A DNA stretch of 64,000 nt from Bryoerythrophyllum caledonicum (taxonomy: Eukaryota > Streptophyta > Bryopsida > Pottiales > Pottiaceae): positions 7,667,989 through 7,731,988 of the forward strand of contig OZ020518.1 in assembly GCA_963971425.1 (NCBI GenBank), in the 5' to 3' direction. The notes beneath the pieces were generated by a model. That model was not told the DNA's origin, ran no database searches, and saw only the letters and a list, made by a program, of their open reading frames with translations. Numbering within the stretch: position 1 is the stretch's first letter; the number at the start of each line of letters is the position of its first letter. Both the position numbers and the translations under genes were made by a program. Below are positions 23,886 to 34,714 of the stretch, in pieces.

Positions 23886-24660
23886 CGTCGTCCTTAAAGG
23901 ATTAAGATCAAAAGAAGAATATATTATAGAAACTTCTGGTGACTTTCCAAACACTAGTAGAAATATGGTTCAAAAAATATTTGTCCATTATAACTAACAT
24001 TGTCCATGTTTTTAAAATTGTAGTCAATTTGGACAATTTCAGTCTTCAAGTTTTTTGGACCATATTTCAAACAGTGGAATCACTCAACTTTTGCAAAAAT
24101 GTATATGTTAGATCTTATTTCTTGAAAAGGAGATTGGTGCAAATGGCCAAAAATTTCTTATAAATGGATAGATAATATATTAAATCGTGTTTTGTAGTTT
24201 TAATTCTTTGTCCTCAATATTTTTTAAATCTTTCAAAAAAATATTTGTTTATGTCCCTTTTATGTTATTGAAGGTGCCTCAAGAGTGATAAGACAAATCA
24301 TTATGATCAAGCCGAATAATCCTAGATAATATAGATAAATTCACCTCTATTAAACGCTTCAATCTAATAGTTTCATATTCATCTGAATTTTAAAAGCTCG
24401 ATCTATTTGGTTCCTTCATCCAATTGTTTCTAACATTCCTAAAAAAGGCTCCTTATTATGCTTTCAAATTTATAATGCAAAAAATACCCAAAATCATATA
24501 AAAACAACTATATGAGTATAATCACACATTTGTAAATCAACACCAACCATTATTTTTCCAAATCTACGTCATACAGAATAAAGAACTCATTGGAAAGGGC
24601 ACTGGTGGAGTCTTCAAAGTGATTAAAATATAATTATTTGTTCTTATTTATTGTCATTTA
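23886..24660. other. No gene seen; AT-rich intergenic sequence
   Basis: A GTCCTTAAAGGATTAA near 23893 resembles a TTAA-element end. No coding motif was recognised; the 74-codon frame at 23939 is not supported. Confidence 0.45.
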
Positions 24661-25184
24661 TTAACCCCTAAAGAACCAAGTGTCATAAAATGTCATTTTG
24701 AAGGTTTGGTCAGGTTCCTATGGTATCAATTTCTAACATTCCTCTTTGAAATTTTTAGTGTAGAAGGGCATTACTAAAACCTTAGTGGGAAAAAAACTTT
24801 TTCCCAAATTCAAAATTTAATGAAAAAATTGTAAGGTTTTGAATTTCAAATGGAGAAAGCAAGCGCGTCGGGCACCTCCAGTTTTTTAAAAAAGGACACT
24901 CTATTGAATGTGAGATTTTCAATACTGGTAAGTAATAGCATTTCCTTTCATATTGTCAAAAAAAGTTCTTGTCTTTAGTGAAAAAAAGCATATCAACCAA
25001 GTCAAACATTTTCACACATTGTTGGGCAAGGTACTCAAAAAAACTTCTTCCTTTCTACATTAAACTTAGAGATCTTCATATTTTATACTTTTAATTTTTT
25101 CCACAAACATATGTGGTGTAAACCTTGTTATTGACCATTCGGATTATCATTCTAAAGCATATTGAGTTCACAAAAAAGAATATC

Positions 25185-25498
25185 TGTTAGGGACATGACC
25201 TTTGGAACCTTCTAGTTCTTCTTACTTTAGACTAGGAATAACTTTAGAAATCATTTTACTTTGCTTTAACTTTATAACTTGCTTTTAATTTAGAAACCCT
25301 TTTATTTTAAATTAGGAAATATTTACAAGGGCCGAGGCTGAAGAGTCCTTCAGCCTCGACAATGCATCTCCTGGAGCCATCGCTCACCCCTCTTGTTGTT
25401 TGTGTATTCATCTTGTTAATCCGAGTTCATATCAGTTTTCCTCTCAAAACCTTTTCTAGTTTCTAGAGTTCTTGTTTTGTATTCTTGTATCCCTGACA
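25185..25498. mobile_element. Solo LTR or small LTR-type insertion, 314 bp, with 5-bp target duplication
   Basis: Starts TGTTAGGGACATG and ends TATCCCTGACA. ATATC flanks it at 25180-25184 and 25499-25503. Related TTAA elements at about 12860 and 26320 show the uninterrupted sequence (CAAAAAATATAACGT), so the empty site is seen. An internal GGCTGAAGAGTCCTTCAGCC hairpin lies near 25337-25356. It carries no coding sequence. Confidence 0.85.
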
Positions 25499-25795
25499 AT
25501 ATCTTGAATTGGCAATTTTTGAACCTCCACTCTTTGCACATTTGAATTGAATATGCTACACCCCTCCCCTACTTCTAAAAATTGGTGTAGAAGGAACTAA
25601 CATCATGCTTAATTCAATGGTAATGGATTTCGACCTTGTGTAGTGCAAAACTTTGGTACCAAGTGAAGTCAAAGTCTGTTGATCCACTCATCGCAAGGAA
25701 CAAAATGAACCGTTTTCTTGACTTCAAATACTATAATATTTCAATATGTGCAATCAAATTTTATGAAATATTGTGAGTATGTTACTTGATAAGTC

Positions 25796-27103
25796 TTAAC
25801 CCCTAAAGGCCGAAGAGTCCCCTTGGGGGACTCTTAAAGGTTTGGGCAGGTTCCTATGGTGTTAATTTATAACATTCATTTTTGAAATTTCTACTGTAGA
25901 TGGACACTCTTAAAAGCTTTGTGTGAGTCCAATTTTTTCCTAAATCCGACATTCTATGAAAAAATTATAGGGTTTTGAATTTCAAACAAGGAAAGCGGGT
26001 ACATCGGGCACCTCCAATTTTTTTTGCTAGGACACTCTAATATATGTGAGGTTTTCAATACTAGCAAATAATATTATTTCCTTTCATATTGTCAAGAAAA
26101 ATCTCTTGTCTTAAGTGGAAAATAGCATAATAATCTAAATCAAACATTTTCACACATTGTCACACTTTGTCAGGCAAGGTACCAAAAAAACTTCTTCTTT
26201 TCCACATAAAACTATGAGATCTTCATATTTCTTACATATTATTTTTTCTACTATAAGATGTGGTGTAAAAATTCATGTTAACCTTTTGGATTATCATTTT
26301 AAAACATATTTAGTTCACCAAAAAATATAACGTGAATTGGCAATTTTTGAACCTCCACTCCTTGCACATATGTTTTGAATATGCTACACCCCTTTTCTAC
26401 CTCTAAAAATTGGTGTTCTAGGATATAACATCATCATTAAGATGATGGTGATGTTTTCAAACCTTGAGTAGTGCAAAAATTTGACACCAAGTGAAGTCAA
26501 AGTCTGCTTATCCACTCAATGCAGGGAAGTAAAAGAACGGTATTCTCTACTCCAAACACTATAATATTTCAATCCGTGCAGTCAAAGTTAATGAAATTTT
26601 GTAAGGACATCAATCAACAAGTCTTAATTTAGATCCTATGGTTCAATATTTTTTTCCTTTGCTTCACGATTTTAGCCAGAGTGGCGACATAATGTTTTTG
26701 GAGACCACACATGTGGCATCACAAAGTTTCTCCTGAAACCATACAAAACCAAAATTTCTCCATAAATATCTTTTTTGGAGAATCCATCTCCATAAATATA
26801 GATTTGTACATCCTTTTTGGCGACATGATGGAGTCTCTGTCGTTCACTAGTAGCAATATGGCAATATGGAAATGGCCATCAATGTAATTTTGGCGATATA
26901 AAATCACAAAATTTTCCACTTTTGGGGGAATATTCTCTTTTGGAAAAAATATTGCCATTTGGCTCCAAATCGCAAATAAAGAAGCCCTACTACGATTAGA
27001 AGTAGAAATAAAAAGTTTTGGTTACCTCATTACTGATTGCACTAGAACGAGCAGTTTTGAAGTGTTTTTGGTGTGAAAATGCCTTGGGACTTTAAGGGAT
27101 ATA
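25796..27103 (+). mobile_element. TTAA family 1 element, copy C, nested in copy B
   Basis: Starts TTAACCCCTAAAGGCC at 25796 and ends GGGACTTTAAGGGA at 27099, followed by TATA where TTAA is expected. It shares long blocks with copy B, such as GGTTCCTATGGT, TTTGAATTTCAAA, GCGGGTACATCGGGCACCTC and GGATTATCATT. About 350 bp at 26650-26995 has no counterpart in copy B and may be a further insertion. Confidence 0.75.
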
Positions 27104-27221
27104 TGAGATCTTACGATCAAAACTAAAAACTATAGTTTTTGTTTCCTTCTTTACTCATTGCACTAGAATCCAACCATTTTGAAGTGTTCTTGGTGTCAAA
27201 CTGTCATGGTACTTTAGGCGA

Positions 27222-28024
27222 TTAACCCTTTACGGCCCAAGAAGCCCAAAATGGGACTTCGGAGGTGCTAAAACTCAATTTGCATGAAATCCATGAGGAA
27301 CTAGGCTTCAGTATACGAGAATCACATTTGCGCACACATTACATGAACACTCTCCAACAATCAGATCATGATTTGAATTCATAGAACTCTTGGAAAAGCT
27401 AGGAATACAACACAATATACACCAAATACACTAAAATATAGTGAATACAGTGAATACCATGCCACATACTATGTTGTATTTCACACACATGCACATTGAT
27501 TTTGGTCTTAAATTTTGATTGAACTTCGTCTTCAAGACATTCTTCATTGTTTTGTGATTGTTGATCTCTCTCCTCACATACGAAACTTCCGCTTTGATTC
27601 ATATAAGGTTGGAACATTTTTGTATACAATCAAGTAGAAAAAAGCAAAAAAAATCACCAATAATTGTGTAAAAATATTTTCTTCACATATGATATGTCAA
27701 TGCAAAGCTATCAACCTAGTGCACATGTGAACCGCTCTTATTCAAAGTAAAAAAATTCTTGCAAGAATCTATTGATGGTTAAAGTAGTACACCCTCCAAA
27801 ATCCACAGTTTTCACTACCAATATACGGTAACTTTAAACACTATAATCTATTCCATCAACCATTGGATGTTGTGCAAAATTTCCTTAAAGTTTAGGTCAT
27901 GGGTTAAGTTCAATTTTGTAAGGTTAGATATTAATATTAGGCATTGTATTTCCATCAAATCCTGTTCAAAGAAAGAAATCAGCAGAATTCCTGGTTTCCG
28001 AGGTCCTGGGCGGTAAAGGGTTAA
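27222..28024 (-). mobile_element. TTAA family 2 element, copy 2
   Basis: Bounded by TTAA at 27222-27225 (shared with copy B) and 28021-28024. Inverted ends are CCCTTTACGGCCCAAGAA and, in complement, CCCTTTACCGCCCAGG. Along its whole length it is the reverse complement of 10919-11740. No coding capacity is seen. Confidence 0.8.
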
Positions 28025-29182
28025 GAGTTTCAAAGTGTGAAAGTTCAAGTGACCAGGTCTTATTTTCGTTGCCATTAGCTACTCTCATTCTTCATGTCAC
28101 TCTTTTTCTACCACTTATTTTTTGAACCATGCCAAAGATTTTGATATGAATCTTGAACTTTCTTTAAAGTTTGGCATTTGGAAAATCGTGAGGTTTCTTC
28201 TTCTTGCAAGTATGGGCTAAAGGAAAGGTCGAGAACAGAAATAAAAAAATTGAACCCACACAAGCAACACATGAGTTTCAATTTGCCATTGAATTGGTAT
28301 CAATTTCGAATGACTTTTCATGTTTACATTTTATTTTATGTTATTTGGGATAGTACAAGTTTCGTTGCTAGATTATGAACTTTCTACTATTTTAATATTG
28401 AACTAAGGCTTTTAGGAAAAAGCAAACTCTCTTGGTTGTTGTGAACTGAATTAAATATTGACGATTCATTCAAGTATAAATTTATGATGTTTGGCGATGC
28501 ATGTAAATAATATTATACCAGATACAATGAATTGAATAATGGTATTAATATTTGTAATTACAATGAATTTACATGCCATTTGATGAGTTGCGTTAGCTCA
28601 TATGATTCGTGTTGGGTTTTTTAAAAAATAAAAATAAATTGTTTGATGTATGTAGAAAAACAACTTTGATACCTTTGGTTAATTTAGAACTTACCGAACT
28701 ACATCAAGAAAACAATATCATATGAAAAAAAAAAATTGACAAAAAAAGATGGTTCTTTTCTTTTACTTTAGATTCTCTATGTCTTAAACTAATTTAATTT
28801 ATTGAATAAACAAATACCTATAAGTGTTCAAATTGGTAGAGGCACTATACTATTGGTCATTCCATATTTAATTGTATCTACCAAATATAACATATATGTA
28901 ATTATAACACACCTTGTTATTATGTTTGACAATTTTGATGAGTTTTAAAAAAACTCTTGCTTGAAATATCAAAATTTCAACTTCATTGTTCTTAGTATGG
29001 ATTTGCTAACAACTTTCCATCTCATTTCACATAATAGATTCATTATTCTATTCTAACATGCTTCTATACTACCACCTAGTAATGCCTTCAAAATCAAAGT
29101 TGCATGATTTTGTTATTTGAAACCTCATGTCACGCAAAGATAAACGGAGTTTTGACATCATTTCTCATTTTTCAGGTCATAA
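28025..29182. other. No gene seen; AT-rich intergenic sequence
   Basis: No coding motif, repeat array or element end was recognised. Confidence 0.5.
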
Positions 29183-30054
29183 CACTACATTAAAGATGGC
29201 TTTTAGTGTAATGGTACAAATAGTGTAGTTACCCTAGTACACTATTTGTTAACAAGTTGGCAATTAGTGTTAGCCGCCATTGTCATGAATATTATCCCTC
29301 AACCGTTCACTTACCCTAGGACCCTTAGTATTAGCCCCCAATCAACCACTTATGCTACCAAAAGAATTTGTTAACAAGTTGACAAATAGTGTTAGCCTCC
29401 AATCAACCGCCTACCGGCTGCCATGCATTTATTCTCCTCGTCTCATCCTCAACCTCATCTCTTTATCCTCCTATTCCCAACTATTTCCATTCACATCTCT
29501 TGCATTCCTTGAAACTTTTAATGAATATCTAATGAATATTTAATGTATATTTATATATTAAATGAAAATTTAATGAAAACTTAATGAAATTTTAATGAAT
29601 GTTTAAAGAATATTTAAAGAAAATTAAATAACATTTGTATATTTAAAGAATACTTAAAGTATATTTGTATACTAAAAGAATATTTAGTGTATATTTTTAT
29701 ATTTAAAGAATATTTTACTGAAATTTTAATGAGTTTTTAATGTATATTTAATGACAATTTAATGTATATTTGTATATTTATTGAATTTTCTATTTTTTCC
29801 AATATTTCTCTTGCAAGTTCTGGTTTTTCTACATCACTCAAAATCTTATTTACTTTGATGCTCAAAATATATGCGTAATCATTTTCTAGATTTCATACAC
29901 AAAATGTCCACAAGTAAAAAACCTTATGTTCCACTATTTACTGGAATTGACATTTAGTGTATAGTTTTGTCACTACACTAATTGTAAACTTTATAATTAG
30001 TGTATGGGTTTGTTTTTAGTGTCGACTACACTAAAAGCCATCTTTAGTGTAGGG
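29183..30054. mobile_element. CACTA-like non-autonomous transposon
   Basis: The left end reads CACTACATTAAAGATGGC and the right end in complement CCCTACACTAAAGATGGC. Both continue TTTTAGTGTA, giving inverted ends of about 30 bp with few mismatches. TAGTGTA-like motifs recur near both ends, as in subterminal repeats of CACTA elements. No matching 3-bp target duplication is visible. The 872-bp interior includes an AT-rich array of ATTTAATGAATATTTAAAG-type units (29515-29780) and no coding sequence. Confidence 0.7.
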
Positions 30055-30119
30055 TTTTCCTGTTTTTTTTGTAATCCCATTGATTCCAAGATCTTTCAAA
30101 ACCTCAACGGTCACGCATG

Positions 30120-31083
30120 TTAATCCTTTAAGGTCACTGAGCTTTTTTAGACTGAAATAATCTATAAGTATTATAGATCATGCACAATAACATCTATGCA
30201 TAGGGTACATTTCTTCACAACCTCCATTCACGGAAAGCATTGTCGCTCGCCAATGCTTGCACCGATTTTGTGGCAATTGTCTCAATAGATGGCCATCTTC
30301 GTCCACCTCTTTTTCATAGTTTAAGTCTTTTATGGAGGTGGCGCATAGCAATTGCTATTGAGATTATTGTGCCAAAACACCCATAATGGGTTGCTTGGCC
30401 TTATAAGGTTAATATGAGTTTGAGGATGTGCTAATATAATCTACCAAATATCCAACTTTCCTGTCCTTTTCTTTTCTGAAATTGCAAAACAATAATGACC
30501 ATGCGTCTTAACCTAAAGAAGACCATTTTCCTGTTGGGGACATTTTCCAATTTGGACAAGTTCCTATCGTCTCAATTTTCATCATGAATTTTTGGAAATT
30601 TTATGAAGATGCGGCATAGTCGTAGCTTTGAGGGAACGTATTTTTTTTTCACAATGGACCTTTAAAAAGGAAGCTATGTTATTCTAAGTGCGAAATTAGG
30701 GACTCCAAGCAGCTCCAAAATTTTGCTAGACGTTTCCATTGAGATTATTAATTTTCATACATATAAAGAATATTACAATATTTGAAGATGTCAAATTTTT
30801 TGTCTTCAGTGCGAAAAAGCATTTTAACCCAAGTGAAAAAATTCACACATTGTTGGGTGAGGGGGGGAGAATCTTTTTCTTGCACTTCAAATGCTATAAT
30901 CTTTATATCTGTGGAGTGATTGCAACAAAAAAAAATGGCATATTCATATAGAAGTTTGTGTTAAGATCTTATAGTCAAAAGTCCAAAATTTCTCTTAAAA
31001 TATCAGATTTTCATGCCTCTTTTGGCTGTGGCAGTTTTGGACTAGTTTGTGAGAAAAATTGGGCATGGTCCTTTAGAAATTAA
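30120..31083 (+). mobile_element. TTAA family 1 element, copy D (diverged)
   Basis: TTAA at 30120-30123 is followed by TCCTTTAAGGTCACTGAG. At the other end GGCATGGTCCTTTAGAAA precedes TTAA at 31080-31083. The interior shares TGTCTTCAGTGCGAAAAAGC, CACACATTGTTGGG and CACTTCAAATGCTATAATC with the other copies in the same order, with many differences. Confidence 0.65.
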
Positions 31084-31576
31084 ATAACCATGAATATACG
31101 TGCCTAAACCCTCAAGGTTTAGGATTTAGATTGAAAGTTGGCATTTAGGTTTTAGGATACAGATCGTGGATACCAAACAAAATCTAAACCCAGTGAATCT
31201 AATCCTTTTAATTCTAGGGTAAGTATCATCTAGAAAATCATCTCAACTATCATTATGATTTCAGCCTAAGGGCCTGGTGTTTGGACAAAGCGCCACCTAG
31301 TCGTCTGACCACCATAGTAAAGAACTAAGAGCATCTGCACCGCTCCTCACAACTCGGAGCCCAACAAAGAATGCAGAGGTATTTTCCATCCCACTAAATT
31401 TGATGATTCCACACTACAACCGCATTAAGCAACCATCCAAAATTTCTGCTTTGAGCTACCATTTGTCGCATGCTACAACACCTTTCCTACCAACCACTTC
31501 CCACCACTTCCACGTTGATTGGAAAATTTGGTGTCTCCTCAAGCGTCCCTTCAAATTGCAGTGAATTTGTCATAAT

Positions 31577-33509
31577 ATGGCGAGACAACAAATTTGGAGT
31601 AGAGAATGGAGTGTGCGGTGGGGAGTTGTTGGTGTTGTAGTTGGCGTCGTGGATGGAGTGTTGGGTGTGGAAGCTCTAAGCCACTCCACGTTGTATGGAG
31701 TTTATTCTTCTCATCCCTATAGAGCTGCCGCTAAGCTCTTAGTCCTATTCCATAGATTGGAACCATTGAGAGCCTGGAAGTCGGAGGTAGAACTCCACCA
31801 GAGGCTAGTAGGCCACTTGTGTCAACTGGCATGCCGACAACCAACTAAGCCTGACCGCAACATGCCAATCAAATTGGACTTGCTAGGAGAGAAGGTAGCA
31901 ATGTCCACCGACTTGTATATGAGAATTCTCATGGCCTTGAGTGGATCAATAAGGTTTAAGCTCCCCTCATCCTTCTTATGGCAACAAGGCTACAAAGCCA
32001 CCCGCGCATGGGTGGGCTATGGAGAACCCGCCCAAATGAAGTTCCAATGAAGTTCCAAGAGGCACACTTTATCCCTCCAGAAGTACCACCCTAAATAGCC
32101 ACGATGAAAAACATGGTGGAAGTGCAAATATTGTTACCGATCACTGTATGCCGAGAACTATTTGACTTCAATGCACTCAAAGCTAGGGCAACGACGCTCA
32201 CCAAGAAGGGTTTTTTTTCCATTGGGATGTCTAACTCTCTTTATACGAGGTTACTCGTCAGGTGGGCTTTGCCCAAGGTGAGCCGGGACTGTGGATGGCA
32301 GTCTCCACCAGGCGAGAGGATCAACTCTAGATTGTGGCTTTGGCTGCCAGGTTGCCGTTCACTCCTTGTATTTGGATCGAGGTCTTTGCTCCGGGCAAGG
32401 AGAGCCTTCCGTTGTGCCTTTTGCATTGCGCTTAGCTAGTAATCCAAGACGTGCCTAGATCCATTTGCCGGTGGGATTTTGCTAGTGTGACCCCCTTGTA
32501 CACTATTGCGGGTCTCTCCCAATTGCTACGGGAGATTTTTGCTAGCTCCCAACCTATTGGTGCGTGTGGTTGGTTCAAGAGAGTGTGGCTTGTTGCAGTG
32601 CGTATGGGCCCTTGTCAACCCTCCAAAAAGACTCCTTTCCTATAATTCGGCAAGATTCACTCTTCGTGATGGGATCTAGACAGAGTCCAATTGGCGAACG
32701 GGGTCTTTAGGATGAAATACTCTACTTAGTTGAGGGGGAAGGTGCTTGGGAAGAGGCGACCTCCTTCCAACTTGGCAGAGACGAAGTGGCACAATGTGCT
32801 TCTACCGCGGTTTCAACTTAAGTTGACCAACAAGTGGGTCTCTAAGAGAACCGGTAAGGAGGCTACTCTCATTTGGCAAGTGCAGCATAATGTCGTGGCT
32901 CTCAACCAATGGCAGTCTTGGGCTTTCCTTGATGCGGATGAACATTGCACTGTTTATTCCTTGGGTGAGGTTGAAAAACATCTGCTACAGATTCTTGGAC
33001 TGCCCTCGGGCAAGTTTTGCCTCGGACTACATTGTCAAGATCCTCAATGCAGTCGGTAACCCTAGTAGTTTGCGGTAGGTGAAGCCCAACTTGAGGCAAA
33101 CTATCTTCGCTATTAGGATACTTTGGGAGTTTAGAGGGACTATTTGAATTTGGCTTTTGTTGAGAGGCATCATGATGGCAATTGGTACAACGAAGAAAAT
33201 ATTTGGATTGCCAGGAACAACTTCAACCAGCAATGGTGGAATGTACACAAGGTGCAAACTGTTGCTTGGCAAGGCCTCATAGATAACGGTAGGGTGGCAT
33301 GGGGGAGGAATACACTTGCCAACTCTGATCAAAGTAGGATTGATACCACCACCCGGTTGGACACCAATTGGGGTTGTTTTGAGACTGCAAAAGACAGAAT
33401 AGTAGGGTGGTTTGGGTTGGAGAGTTTCAGTGGTGGTACAATTGTGTCTGTTGCGTGGCCGGCGCTGGCACATTCTGTTTGTGGCTTGTGGTTTCTTCTT
33501 TGCAAGTGA
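31577..33509 (+). pseudogene. Unidentified decayed coding sequence
   Basis: Successive plus-strand frames (31577-32050, 32104-32439, 32451-32645, 32730-33059, 33144-33509) have protein-like composition and higher GC than their flanks. Frames change every 200-450 bp. One stretch near 33345 reads PPPGWTPIGV in another frame, which loosely recalls the PPPGWxKLNxDG motif at the start of RNase H in plant LINEs. That is too weak to name the gene. An old retroelement or a dead host gene are both possible. Confidence 0.35.
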
Positions 33510-34139
33510 TGTTTACTTTTCTTGTGCCCCCCAAAAAAAAAACCTAGGATTTAATAACCCATTATCTGTCCATTCACATTTGGCTGTCTTCACACATAAA
33601 TTGTTCCAACCTCACCCCAAATGAGAGCCACAAGAATACTATCCCTAAACCCTAAAAACCTGGTCGCAAACCCCGAGTAAAAGTAAGTAATATTCAGCAA
33701 AGGAGAAGCGAGTGTTTAGGGTTTAGGATTTATGGGCAGAAGCATGCAAATAATTGCAGGAAGAGCGCTGGGTTTATTACCGGTATTTTCCTAAGTGACC
33801 CAGAAAGACAATCTCTCCTGTCGATGTTGTACAAATGGTGACCTATCTATCTGTCTGTCTGTGTGTATGTCTCTTGATCTCTCGGCCTCTGTTGCTGGAG
33901 AGACACCAAGTCGACAGTGATTGGTTGCGGCAATCTGCCAATGCATGTGGAGTCTATGTCAACTGAGGCCCCTCCGTGGACCCACTTCACCGGAGTGATG
34001 GTTTTATGCTCAACTTCTTGTGCCGTCCGGACGTTAGGCCAGGAAAATTCACCTGGTGGAGCGCAGAGTAAAAGTTAGTGCAGTAACCAGTTCAAGACTG
34101 AAGGTTGATTTTACAACAGAAGGTGGTTCAGCCTATCTC
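33510..34139. other. No gene seen; intergenic sequence downstream of the OVATE gene
   Basis: Contains short CTAAACCCTAAA and TTTAGGGTTTAGG motifs at 33640-33735 and a CTATCTATCTGTCTGTCTG microsatellite at about 33841. No coding sequence was recognised. Confidence 0.5.
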
Positions 34140-34440
34140 AACTCAAGATATTAAGCTAACCAGCTGAAGCGATGAGCTCGAGTATCTCAAGAGATTACAT
34201 GAACTCAACTATCTGAAGAAGATGAAAGTCAACTATCGGAAGAAGCCATCTCAACTGTCGGTAGAAAACGACTGAACTGTCGGAGGAAATGTACTTAACC
34301 ATCGGAAGGCGTAACTGTCTGATGAGAAAACCCAGATATGACTGAACTATTGGAGGAAACAACTCAAACATCTGAAGAAATGAACTCAATCATCAGAACT
34401 ATCTGACAAAATAAACTCAACTACCTGCAGAAAAGGAACT
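34140..34440 (+). repeat. Irregular tandem repeat downstream of the OVATE gene
   Basis: About ten units of 20-35 bp are variants of CTCAACTATCTGAAGAAATG, with GTCGGAGGAAA forms in the middle. It begins 275 bp beyond the OVATE stop codon. Confidence 0.7.
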
Positions 34441-34714
34441 TATTCTTCTGAAGATGAAGCTGAGCAAGTTTCGAGGCATTACCTGGGCTTCAAGCGCACA
34501 CCCTCCGAAGCAACTCGGACCTCCATCCATGATCCTGAACCTCCTGGCTGCTCCTACCGACCTACATACCTAGCACCATCCCAAGGTCTCTACGTTCACA
34601 GTCCACTGCACAACTCAACACTGATCACCCAGAATCAATGTGGAAAAATAATAAGAATGGGGGCGTCTCGTCTCCATCATCTCCAGCTTGTCGACGAATC
34701 TGGGCGCGAGCTAT

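Larger units (their letters stand above)
24661..27225 (+). mobile_element. TTAA family 1 element, copy B, split by nested copy C
   Basis: The left end is TTAA at 24661-24664 then CCCCTAAAGAACCAAGTG. The right end is GGTACTTTAGGCGA then TTAA at 27222-27225. The body is interrupted by copy C at its own internal AAGTCTTAA (25791-25799) and resumes at about 27104 with TGAGATCTTACGATC, matching TGAGATCCTACAGT of the uninterrupted fragment at 23285-23462. A 314-bp solo LTR also sits in the left half. No coding capacity is seen, so it is a non-autonomous element with inverted ends of about 13 bp. Confidence 0.8.

Noticed and set aside
33640..33735. Telomere-like CCCTAAA motifs
   Set aside because: Only one or two units at a time; too short to be an interstitial telomere block. 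The same applies at 56078-56097.
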